NCBI GenBank assembly: GCA_002422725.1
Contig: DITE01000053.1
Location: 1-9,705, forward strand
Direction: 5' to 3'
Source: Bacteroidales bacterium UBA6192
Lineage (GTDB): Bacteria; Bacteroidota; Bacteroidia; Bacteroidales; F082
DNA: 9,705 nucleotides
The translations under genes were made by a program, and so were the position numbers. Below, piece after piece: positions 1 to 6,249 of this stretch. A model generated the notes under the pieces. That model was not told the DNA's origin. It did not search any database and saw nothing but the letters and a program-made list of their open reading frames with translations. Position 1 is the first letter of the stretch. The number at the start of each line of letters is the position of its first letter.

Positions 1-19
1 AATGACAATTAACTGGTAT

Positions 20-38
20 TCAACCCCCATCCGGTTGA
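20..38. repeat. Small dyad at the left edge
   Basis: A perfect 6-bp inverted repeat, TCAACC (20-25) and GGTTGA (33-38), encloses a 7-nt pyrimidine-rich loop. No T-run follows on either side, so it is not a convincing intrinsic terminator. It may be the remnant of a structure belonging to a gene left of the window, or chance. Confidence 0.25.
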
Positions 39-149
39 TAACTTTCATTTTAATTCAATTTTAAAGACCGGCAAGCATTTGTCGCTTGTGTGGGTTCCAA
101 GTTCCAGCTTGAGGGTCTGCCAGGAATTTGGAACTAATCAAAACACATG

Positions 150-166
150 CGACCCCGCTGGGGTCG
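150..166. repeat. GACCCC palindrome, copy 1
   Basis: CGACCCC (150-156), loop GCT, GGGGTCG (160-166): a perfect 7-bp stem. It is preceded by AAACACATG, which recurs in inverted form beside copy 3. This is the first of three related hairpins in the non-coding region 1-480. Such GC-rich palindromes in AT-rich intergenic DNA look like a dispersed REP-like or miniature-element repeat; that class is inferred from form only. Confidence 0.7.
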
Positions 167-198
167 AGGCTATTTATCTTGCTTTTTCTATATACATG

Positions 199-215
199 TG
201 ACCCCTCTGGGGTCA
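199..215. repeat. GACCCC palindrome, copy 2
   Basis: TGACCCC (199-205), loop TCT, GGGGTCA (209-215): a perfect 7-bp stem. The outer base pair has changed from C-G (copy 1) to T-A, a compensated change that suggests the structure rather than the bare sequence is kept. ACATG precedes it, as in copy 1. Its last base is the first base of the tandem repeat that follows. Confidence 0.7.
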
Positions 216-375
216 ACAACCTCTGTGTCAACATGATTTCAGGTTTACAGGTCAAATGTTATCAACACACTCCGGGCTTAACAACCTTTGCTTCAACATG
301 ATTTCAGGATAAACCGGTCAAATGTATTCAACATAGTCCGGGCTTAAAAACCTTTGCTTCATTATGCTTGCAGAA
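215..375. repeat. Imperfect 65-66 bp direct tandem repeat, about 2.4 units
   Basis: Unit 1 spans 215-279 (65 bp) and unit 2 spans 280-345 (66 bp). Both begin AACAACCT and share CAACATGATTTCAGG, GGTCAAATGT, a TTCAACA/ATCAACA segment and TCCGGGCTT. A third unit starts at 346 (AAAAACCTTTGCTTC) and decays after about 30 bp. The units abut without spacers and contain no evident ORF. Function is unknown. The drift between units suggests an old duplication rather than an active array. Confidence 0.75.
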
Positions 376-447
376 CAAACTTATCTGATGTTTTCAGCAT
401 ACTCAATGGCAAACAACATTTGTTGCAAAATCATTTGCATTAACCAT

Positions 448-468
448 TGCGACCCCAGAGGTGTCGCA
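448..468. repeat. GACCCC palindrome, copy 3 (inverted orientation)
   Basis: TGCGACCCC (448-456), loop AGA, GGTGTCGCA (460-468): a 9-bp stem with one mismatch (C454 against T462). The flank after it, TGTGTTT, is the reverse complement of the flank before copy 1 (AAACACA), so copies 1 and 3 are inverted relative to each other and bracket about 320 bp that includes copy 2 and the tandem repeat. Confidence 0.65.
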
Positions 469-578
469 TGTGTTTCAAGAGTCTTTTTCTGAATGATATA
501 TGCGCTTACCATACCAAATTCTACCCCCGTTGATAATATTATCTTTAACAGTGGCTTAACATTTAACCTGAAAACATG

Positions 579-586
579 TATTTTTG
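579..586 (+). promoter_or_regulatory. Possible Bacteroidota -7 box upstream of the 240-aa secreted protein
   Basis: TATTTTTG matches the Bacteroidota housekeeping -7 consensus TAnnTTTG. No clean TTTG -33 element is visible at the expected distance; CTTAA near 555 is the nearest candidate. Initiation here would give a leader of roughly 90 nt before the ATG at 681. An alternative is TTTG near 640 followed after 19 bp by TAATAATA, a poorer -7 match. Which of the two is used is not settled by sequence. Confidence 0.35.
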
Positions 587-680
587 TTTTGTTAACCCCA
601 TTCTCACACCAAAGCCCTGATTAGTTATTTCATGTTTTGTAGCAAATTGATAGCGTACTAATAATATAATTACACATGTC

Positions 681-1403
681 ATGAACAGAACTTGGACTAC
701 CCTCTTGCTTATATTTATAGTCAGTTTTGCAAATTCACAGCCCATTGACATACTTAACAAATCAGATAAAAAATTCAAAAAACGCGGTAAGGGATTTGAA
801 TATATTAACCCAACCACTGATACTATTAATTACGAATTTATTGCTACTCTGAAGACAAAGGGTAGAAAAAGCACGGCAGACATTGGCAGACTCTATATCA
901 ACCTTTCCGAAAAAGCAAGAATTATTGGTGCTAACTCATTCAAATTGAATTCATTTGAACGCAATGTCTCACAACGGGAAATCGAATTGACAATTGATAT
1001 ATATTTCGCCAGTGATTCAGTAAAAAGACTGAACCGCGCGAATCATGCTGTAAATGTGATATATCTATTTGGTGATAGTAATTTCGATACCTACAAAACT
1101 TACTCATTCACGATAAATGATCAGGAGAAATTAATACATTCGGGCCAATATTATGAGGTTAAATTGAATGAGGGAGAGCATGTAAAGATTAGAAAAGGGG
1201 GAATTGCCGGTTCAACTGTAACCATTAATTGGGAAAATGGCAAATCAGCTGTTTATTTGTCACTTAGCAATTTTGGTTTTGGAGGCGTTGCCCCACCACC
1301 TGGCAATTCTGGTTATGTAGTTTCATTTTATACGGGAAAAATTTCTTATTTGGATGAAAACATTGGTCAATTGTTGGTAAATGTTTTAGATAAAGCCAAT
1401 TAA
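681..1403 (+). CDS. Secreted protein of unknown function (240 aa)
   Basis: I do not recognise the family. The first 19 residues form a clear Sec signal peptide: MNRTW, a hydrophobic stretch LLLIFIVSFA, and a likely signal peptidase I site at ANS|Q20, with the +1 glutamine common in Bacteroidota. No lipobox cysteine and no further membrane segment are seen. The mature part is beta-rich with alternating polar and hydrophobic residues. It has a basic patch after the signal (DKKFKKRGKG, about residues 29-38), a stretch EGEHVKIRKGGIAG (about 165-178), and a Gly/Pro-rich turn GFGGVAPPPGNSG (about 199-211). There is no C-terminal T9SS domain, so it probably stays in the periplasm or at a membrane. 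The gene stands alone between repeat-rich DNA and the carA leader and is AT-rich like its flanks. The ATG at 681 is chosen because it opens the signal peptide directly. Confidence 0.8.
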   Translation: MNRTWTTLLLIFIVSFANSQPIDILNKSDKKFKKRGKGFEYINPTTDTINYEFIATLKTKGRKSTADIGRLYINLSEKARIIGANSFKLNSFERNVSQREIELTIDIYFASDSVKRLNRANHAVNVIYLFGDSNFDTYKTYSFTINDQEKLIHSGQYYEVKLNEGEHVKIRKGGIAGSTVTINWENGKSAVYLSLSNFGFGGVAPPPGNSGYVVSFYTGKISYLDENIGQLLVNVLDKAN

Positions 1404-1678
1404 ATATCAACAAATTGTTTTAGAGACCTGTCGCTGACACGGTTGTTAATCAAGTGATATAATCTCCCAATCTCATAGACGTCTGTGACTTCATCGCTAA
1501 ACTTTCCCATTTCCACCCCTGCCGCCTCATAACTTGTGAATAACTTGATGGCCACTTCAAAGGCTGTAAAACTATCTTTGCAGGCAAACAACCACCCTGC
1601 CATGACCTTTCTCAATGCCGATAACCGTGCCTTTTCCTGCCCTGACTTTTCTGTTGGTTGTTTGGTAGTTGACGGCAT
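1400..1678 (-). CDS. Doubtful small antisense ORF overlapping the carA leader
   Basis: An uninterrupted minus-strand frame runs from ATG at 1678 (MPSTTKQ...; an earlier in-frame ATG lies at 1726) to a TAA at 1402-1400, giving about 92 or 108 aa. The product looks helical and mixed in charge (KARLSALRKV, then SYEAAGVEMGKFSDEV) and is not obviously low-complexity, so a real small protein is possible. Against it: no family is recognised, no minus-strand promoter box is seen, it overlaps the last bases of the 681-1403 gene, and the 1678 start lies in the terminator loop ahead of carA. It may simply be the reverse of the regulatory leader. If expressed, its transcript would be antisense to the carA leader. 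Confidence 0.3.
   Translation of the reverse strand: MPSTTKQPTEKSGQEKARLSALRKVMAGWLFACKDSFTAFEVAIKLFTSYEAAGVEMGKFSDEVTDVYEIGRLYHLINNRVSDRSLKQFVDI
1545..1580 (+). promoter_or_regulatory. Putative carAB promoter
   Basis: TATCTTTG (1573-1580), followed by C, is a perfect match to the Bacteroidota -7 box TAnnTTTG. A weak -33 candidate, TTGA (1545-1548), lies 24 bp upstream, wider than usual. Transcription would start at roughly 1585-1588. This leaves a short untranslated segment before the leader ATG at 1602 and about 108 nt of RNA to the end of the terminator. The position is inferred from motif only. Confidence 0.55.
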
Positions 1679-1715
1679 TGGCCGTCTTTTTTTTACCCAT
1701 ACCCTATCTGAATGA
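1602..1715 (+). CDS. carA leader peptide ORF (37 aa) spanning the attenuator
   Basis: ATG at 1602 opens a frame that runs without a stop through the terminator hairpin and T-run. It ends with TGA at 1713-1715, overlapping the carA ATG (1712-1714) as ATGA. The peptide begins MTFLNADNRAF and ends GRLFFTHTLSE. An in-frame ATG at 1548 would give 55 aa, but it lies upstream of the predicted transcription start. The region before the hairpin (1646-1670) is rich in T, 15 of 25 bases, as expected for UTP-sensitive polymerase pausing. The peptide itself probably has no function; its translation would place a ribosome behind polymerase and block the hairpin, as E. coli PyrL does for pyrBI. The ATGA overlap could also couple carA translation to the leader. 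Translation is inferred, not shown. Confidence 0.6.
   Translation: MTFLNADNRAFSCPDFSVGCLVVDGIGRLFFTHTLSE
1614..1627 (+). promoter_or_regulatory. Shared leader box AATnCCGATAACnG (carA copy)
   Basis: AATGCCGATAACCG matches AATTCCGATAACGG in the pyrB leader at 12 of 14 positions. It lies at almost the same distance from the terminator stem: CCGATAAC starts 53 nt upstream here and 52 nt there. In both leaders it is read in frame as N-x-D-N. It may be a pause site, a protein-binding site or part of an alternative RNA fold. The function is unknown, and two copies alone are thin evidence. Confidence 0.45.
1671..1694 (+). terminator. Intrinsic terminator in the carA leader (attenuator)
   Basis: GACGGC (1671-1676), loop ATTG, GCCGTC (1681-1686), then eight T (1687-1694). 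This is a compact 6-bp GC-rich stem with a full U-tract, a textbook rho-independent terminator. It lies only 17 nt before the carA ATG, so it cannot be ending an upstream plus-strand gene efficiently without also silencing carA; its natural role is attenuation. The pyrB leader carries the same stem, loop size and T count. Both are preceded by TT. The leader reading frame crosses it. Confidence 0.85.
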
Positions 1716-2797
1716 AATACCAACATTTTCGTAAAGCAACCCTTGTACTGGAAGAGGGCAGCCGATTCGAGGGATTCTCTTTCGGCTATGAAGCCCCTGT
1801 TTCGGGCGAGATTGTGTTCAACACAGCCATGACCGGATATCCCGAAAGCCTTACCGACCCCTCCTACCGCGGACAGATCATCGTGCTAACATACCCTTCC
1901 ATTGGCAATTACGGTGTGCCGCGCAAAACCACTGAAGAGGGAATGTTGAAGTTCTTTGAGTCGGACCATATCCATGCCCGTGCCCTGATCATTGCCGACT
2001 ATTCCACCTCATTTAACCACTGGAATGCCGAAAAAAGCCTCGGCCAATGGCTCAAAGAAGAAAAAGTGCCTGGATTATTCGGTGTCGACACCCGTCAGCT
2101 GACAAAGATCATACGGCAGAAAGGGACGATGCTGGCAAAAATTGTGTTCGACAACGATATTGAATTTGATAATCCTGATCTTGGTCACCTTGTGGATCAG
2201 GTGAGCCTGCGCCAACGCATTGAATATGGCCGTGGTAAACACCGTATACTGCTTGTTGATTGCGGTGTAAAAAGCAATATCATCCGTTGCCTGCTCGAAT
2301 ACGACAGCACAGTGATCAGGGTTCCGTGGGATTATGATTTTCACCACGAAGACTTTGACGGACTGTTTATCTCCAACGGCCCAGGCGACCCGGTTCGCTG
2401 CACCGAAACTATAGAAAATCTAAGAGCTTCACTCACAAAAAACTACCCCATATTCGGTATCTGCCTTGGGCAACAGTTGATGGCACTTGCCGTCGGAGCC
2501 GAGACCTACAAACTTAGTTTTGGTCACCGGAGCCACAACCAGCCCGTGATCGAGGATGGCACTTCAAAAGCCTACCTCACCTCACAAAATCATGGCTATG
2601 CCGTGAAAACAGCCTCCATCCCCGGCGACTGGAAACCCTATTTCACCAACCTGAACGATAACAGCAATGAGGGGCTGAAGCACAATTCAAAACCCTGGTT
2701 CACCACCCAGTTTCATCCCGAAGCCTCCAGCGGCCCCACCGATACAGCATTCCTCTTTTCTCACTTCATCAAGGCAATCGAATCATGCAAAAAATAA
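1712..2797 (+). CDS. carA: Carbamoyl phosphate synthetase, small (glutaminase) subunit
   Basis: CarA hydrolyses glutamine and passes ammonia to CarB for carbamoyl phosphate synthesis in the cytoplasm, the first step of pyrimidine synthesis and also used for arginine. The N-terminal CPSase small-chain domain (about 1-150) has the conserved GYPESLTDPSYRGQ and YPSIGNYGV. The class I glutamine amidotransferase domain (about 175-361) has SNGPGDP, the nucleophile elbow GICLGQQL with Cys251, GHRSHNQPV, and QFHPEASSGP with His335 and Glu337. These correspond to E. coli Cys269, His353 and Glu355 with a constant offset of 18, so the triad is complete. At 361 aa it is of normal length. The ATG at 1712 is chosen because KATLVLEEG is the family N-terminus and because this ATG overlaps the leader stop. 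Its end overlaps carB by 13 nt, indicating one translationally coupled operon. Regulation is probably by the attenuator just upstream. Confidence 0.97.
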   Translation: MKYQHFRKATLVLEEGSRFEGFSFGYEAPVSGEIVFNTAMTGYPESLTDPSYRGQIIVLTYPSIGNYGVPRKTTEEGMLKFFESDHIHARALIIADYSTSFNHWNAEKSLGQWLKEEKVPGLFGVDTRQLTKIIRQKGTMLAKIVFDNDIEFDNPDLGHLVDQVSLRQRIEYGRGKHRILLVDCGVKSNIIRCLLEYDSTVIRVPWDYDFHHEDFDGLFISNGPGDPVRCTETIENLRASLTKNYPIFGICLGQQLMALAVGAETYKLSFGHRSHNQPVIEDGTSKAYLTSQNHGYAVKTASIPGDWKPYFTNLNDNSNEGLKHNSKPWFTTQFHPEASSGPTDTAFLFSHFIKAIESCKK

Positions 2798-5700
2798 ACA
2801 AGGTACTCGTGCTCGGTTCGGGGGCACTGAAAATCGGTGAAGCCGGCGAATTCGACTACAGCGGGTCGCAGGCACTCAAAGCTCTCAGGGAAGAAAACAT
2901 CCGTACGGTGCTGGTAAATCCCAACATTGCAACCGTGCAAACATCCGATGATGTGGCCGATGTGGTTTATTTCCTGCCTGTTACACCCTACTTTGTGGAA
3001 CGGATCATCGAGAAGGAAAAACCCGACGGCATACTGCTGGCTTTTGGCGGACAAACTGCGCTCAACTGCGGAGTTAAACTCTATCAAAGCGGTTTGTTGC
3101 AAAAACACAACGTAAAGGTGCTGGGAACCCCGGTAGAATCTATCATCGAAACCGAAGACAGGGAGAAATTCGCAAGGCTGTTAGACGGTATCCAGATCAA
3201 GACACCACGGTCCATTGCGGCAACCTCAGTCACTGAAGCACTCAAAGCCTCAGCAATTATCGGGTTTCCTGTCATCGTCAGGGCAGCCTACACCCTGGGC
3301 GGTCAGGGCAGTGGATTTTGCAACAATGATGCTGAACTGAAACTCCTGGCCGAAAACGCATTCAATTATTCAGGACAGATACTGGTCGAGGAATCCCTGC
3401 GCGGATGGAAAGAAGTGGAATATGAAGTCGTGCGCGATGCATTCGACAATTGCATCACAGTGTGCAATATGGAAAATTTCGATCCCCTGGGAATCCACAC
3501 CGGCGAAAGCATCGTCATTGCCCCTTCGCAAACCCTCACCAACAGTGAGTACCATAAACTTCGTAAACTCTCCATCGCCATTGCCCGAAGAGTAGGGATT
3601 GTGGGCGAATGCAATGTTCAGTATGCCCTTGATCCCGAATCGGAAGACTACCGCGTTATCGAAGTAAACGCCCGGCTTTCGCGATCGAGCGCGCTGGCGA
3701 GCAAGGCAACTGGCTACCCTCTGGCTTTTGTGGCCGCCAAGCTTGCTTTGGGATATGGGTTGCATGAACTCAAAAACAATGTTACCAAAACAACGAGTGC
3801 CTTCTTTGAGCCTGCACTGGATTATATGGTTTGCAAAATACCCCGTTGGGACCTGAATAAGTTCGAAGGCGTCTCGAAAGAAATCGGCTCAAGCATGAAG
3901 AGCGTTGGCGAGGTGATGGCCATCGGCCGCAGCTTTGAGGAAGCCATTCAGAAAGGGCTGCGGATGATCGGTATGGGCATGCATGGCTTTGCTGCCAACA
4001 GGGAACTTGTGATCAATAATCTTGTCGAATCCCTGTCGAATCCAACCGATAAACGAATTTTTGTCATAGCCGAAGCGTTCAAACAGGGCATGACGGTTGA
4101 AGAAGTTTTTCAACTTACCCGCATCGACCGGTGGTTTCTCGAAAAACTGATGAACATCCACCTGCTTGGCGAAGAAATTACGGGCTTTGATGCTCTTGAA
4201 ACATTGCCCGACGAATTGTTGCTCGAAGCCAAGCAGATGGGATTCAGCGATTTTCAACTCGCCCGTCTGGTGTTGAAAAATCCGGATGCCGGCCACAACG
4301 ACGAGGAAATCATGCAGGTAAGAAACTACCGCAAATCACGCAATATCGTTCCCTATGTAAAACAAATTGACACCCTCGCCGCCGAACACCCGGCTCTTAC
4401 CAACTACCTTTACCTTACCTATCATGGCAATTTTCATGATATTCAGTGGGAAAACGACAGCAAGTCGGTCATCGTGCTGGGCTCAGGGGCTTACCGTATC
4501 GGCAGCAGTGTGGAATTCGACTGGTCGGGGGTTAATGCATTGAAAACCATTAGCAAATGTGGTTACCGCTCGGTGATGGTCAATTACAATCCCGAAACGG
4601 TGAGCACCGATTATGATGTGTGCGACAGGCTTTATTTTGATGAACTGAGTTTTGAAAGAACCCTTGATATTGCAGAACTCGAAAATCCCCTCGGCATCGT
4701 GGTTTCGACCGGTGGACAAATCCCCAACAACCTCGCCATGAGGCTCCATCGTGAACATTTCGACATACTGGGCACTTCACCACTCTCGATCGACAGAGCC
4801 GAAAACCGGCATAAATTCTCCGCCATGCTCGACAAAATTGGTGTTGATCAGCCCGAATGGCAGGAGCTCTCCAACACCCATGATGTGGTGCTGTTCACCC
4901 GAAAAGTTGGCTTCCCGGTGCTGGTGCGGCCATCCTATGTTCTTTCCGGCGCAGCCATGAACATCGTTTCCAATGAGGGCGAACTGGTTCACTTCCTCGA
5001 AATGGCTACAGAAGTATCAAAACAATATCCGGTGGTTGTTTCCAAATTTCTCACCGATGCCAAGGAAATTGAAATGGACGCTGTGGCCGATGCCGGAAAA
5101 ATAATCGTTTATGCCATCTCGGAACACATCGAATTCGCCGGAGTACACTCTGGCGATGCCACCATCATGTTTCCTCCGCAGAAAGTGTATGTGGAAACCA
5201 TACGAAGGATAAAGAAAATCAGCCGCGAAATTGCCGAAGAATTGCAGATCAGTGGCCCTTTCAACATACAGTTTCTGGCCAAAGACAACGACGTGAAGGT
5301 GATCGAATGCAATTTGCGTGCTTCGCGAAGTTTGCCTTTTGTATCCAAGATACTGAAAACCAATTTCATCGACTACGCAACCCGCATTATGCTGGGCATA
5401 AAAGTGGAAAAACCCAATAAATCCTCTTTCGAAATCGACCATATCGGGGTGAAAGCCTCACAATTTTCGTTCTCGCGCCTGAGCATGGCCGATCCGGTGC
5501 TGGGTGTCGAAATGGCTTCAACAGGCGAAGTAGGCTGCATCGGTGACGATTACTACGAGGCCATCCTGAAAGCTATGCTGGCTGTGGGCTACATCATCCC
5601 CGAAAAAGCGGTGTTGATATCTTCCGGCCCGATGCGATCCAAAACCGAACTCATCGAAAGTGCCAGACTGTTAACAATCAAAGGACTGCCTATTTACGCC

Positions 5701-6003
5701 ACTAAGGGAACCCATGACTTTTATGCTGGCAATGGCATTGAAACCACCATGGTCAACTGGCCCGATGTGGATGCCAAACCCAATGTAATCGACCTGCTTC
5801 GCAACAAAACCGTTGATTTGGTCATCAATATTCCCAAAAACCTGAGCCGCGAAGAATTGCACAACGATTACCTCATCCGCCGCACTGCCATCGACTTCAA
5901 CATTCCGTTGATTACCAATGCACGGCTTGCGAGTGCTTTTGTGTATGCGATTTCGAAATACACCCTCAATGATTTGAAAATCAAAAGCTGGGATGAATAT
6001 TAA
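2785..6003 (+). CDS. carB: Carbamoyl phosphate synthetase, large subunit
   Basis: CarB makes carbamoyl phosphate from bicarbonate, two ATP and ammonia delivered by CarA. The 1072 residues match the family length (E. coli 1073). The N-terminal half has LGSGALKIGEAGEFDYSGSQ (about 10-29), NPNIATVQTS, the first ATP-grasp loop LGGQGSGF (172-179) and VIEVNARLSRSSALASKATG. A linker or oligomerisation region (about 400-550) follows. The second half repeats the pattern with LGSGAYRIGSSVEFDWSG (from about 563), MVNYNPETVSTDYD, VRPSYVLSGAAMN and VIECNLRASRSLPFVSK. A C-terminal MGS-like allosteric domain (about 940-1072) has LISSGPMRSKTELIESA, YATKGT and LITNARLASAF. From memory, many segments (RIGSSVEFDW, NPETVSTDYD, SGAAMN, HSGDAT) resemble eukaryotic CAD/CPS1 more than E. 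coli CarB, which reads RIGQGIEFDY. No frameshift or missing motif is seen. The ATG lies inside the end of carA. Confidence 0.97.
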   Translation: MQKINKVLVLGSGALKIGEAGEFDYSGSQALKALREENIRTVLVNPNIATVQTSDDVADVVYFLPVTPYFVERIIEKEKPDGILLAFGGQTALNCGVKLYQSGLLQKHNVKVLGTPVESIIETEDREKFARLLDGIQIKTPRSIAATSVTEALKASAIIGFPVIVRAAYTLGGQGSGFCNNDAELKLLAENAFNYSGQILVEESLRGWKEVEYEVVRDAFDNCITVCNMENFDPLGIHTGESIVIAPSQTLTNSEYHKLRKLSIAIARRVGIVGECNVQYALDPESEDYRVIEVNARLSRSSALASKATGYPLAFVAAKLALGYGLHELKNNVTKTTSAFFEPALDYMVCKIPRWDLNKFEGVSKEIGSSMKSVGEVMAIGRSFEEAIQKGLRMIGMGMHGFAANRELVINNLVESLSNPTDKRIFVIAEAFKQGMTVEEVFQLTRIDRWFLEKLMNIHLLGEEITGFDALETLPDELLLEAKQMGFSDFQLARLVLKNPDAGHNDEEIMQVRNYRKSRNIVPYVKQIDTLAAEHPALTNYLYLTYHGNFHDIQWENDSKSVIVLGSGAYRIGSSVEFDWSGVNALKTISKCGYRSVMVNYNPETVSTDYDVCDRLYFDELSFERTLDIAELENPLGIVVSTGGQIPNNLAMRLHREHFDILGTSPLSIDRAENRHKFSAMLDKIGVDQPEWQELSNTHDVVLFTRKVGFPVLVRPSYVLSGAAMNIVSNEGELVHFLEMATEVSKQYPVVVSKFLTDAKEIEMDAVADAGKIIVYAISEHIEFAGVHSGDATIMFPPQKVYVETIRRIKKISREIAEELQISGPFNIQFLAKDNDVKVIECNLRASRSLPFVSKILKTNFIDYATRIMLGIKVEKPNKSSFEIDHIGVKASQFSFSRLSMADPVLGVEMASTGEVGCIGDDYYEAILKAMLAVGYIIPEKAVLISSGPMRSKTELIESARLLTIKGLPIYATKGTHDFYAGNGIETTMVNWPDVDAKPNVIDLLRNKTVDLVINIPKNLSREELHNDYLIRRTAIDFNIPLITNARLASAFVYAISKYTLNDLKIKSWDEY

Positions 6004-6067
6004 GCGGCAGGAATAGCTTTTTAAATGTTCTGTCCGATTTTTAATGAAAAGTTAACCTACTCGCATT

Positions 6068-6104
6068 CACCCATATGAAGCATTAGAAACATGCAATATG
6101 GGTG
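6068..6104 (+). terminator. Possible terminator downstream of carB
   Basis: CACCCATAT (6068-6076) pairs perfectly with ATATGGGTG (6096-6104), and an inner GCAT/ATGC pair (6080-6083 and 6091-6094) can stack inside, leaving a 7-nt apical loop. It lies 65 nt after the carB stop and is followed by TTTAGTTATTTAG, T-rich but interrupted. This is a good hairpin with a weak U-tract, so it may terminate the carAB transcript or protect its 3' end. Confidence 0.5.
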
Positions 6105-6142
6105 TTTAGTTATTTAGATCAATTCTAAATTTCCAAAAACCC

Positions 6143-6172
6143 TTGAAGAAGGATGCTTTTAACTTACTTTTA
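6143..6172 (+). promoter_or_regulatory. Possible promoter for the beta-helix protein
   Basis: TTG (6143-6145), a 19-bp spacer, then TACTTTTA (6165-6172), one base off the Bacteroidota -7 consensus TAnnTTTG. It would give a 5' leader of about 70 nt that includes a 6-bp dyad, ATCAAC (6199-6204) with GTTGAT (6215-6220), of unknown meaning. Assigned by motif only. Confidence 0.3.
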
Positions 6173-6249
6173 CCAGTGGAGGTAATAATTGCCCGATAAT
6201 CAACTCCTATTTGGGTTGATCTGTTTTGCATGTCTAAAATGCACCGAGT

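Noticed and set aside
61..255. 64-codon minus-strand frame
   Set aside because: Its codons are made of the GACCCC palindromes (LTPEGSHV, LDPSGVACV) and its composition is that of repeat DNA; there is no promoter or family.
215..375. CRISPR-like array
   Set aside because: The 65-66 bp units abut directly without unique spacers, are imperfect, and no cas gene is nearby.
563..817. 84-codon minus-strand frame
   Set aside because: It overlaps the promoter region and signal peptide of the secreted protein on the plus strand and has no supporting signal.
1585..1711. PyrR-type or riboswitch control of the carA leader
   Set aside because: I see no antiterminator arm able to compete well with the GACGGC stem (only a 4-nt GCCG match near 1617-1620) and no recognisable PyrR-binding hairpin. 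The open reading frame across the terminator favours translation-coupled attenuation.
3370..5442. Several long open frames antisense to carB
   Set aside because: They arise from the codon bias of carB on the opposite strand; carB is intact and conserved over its entire length.
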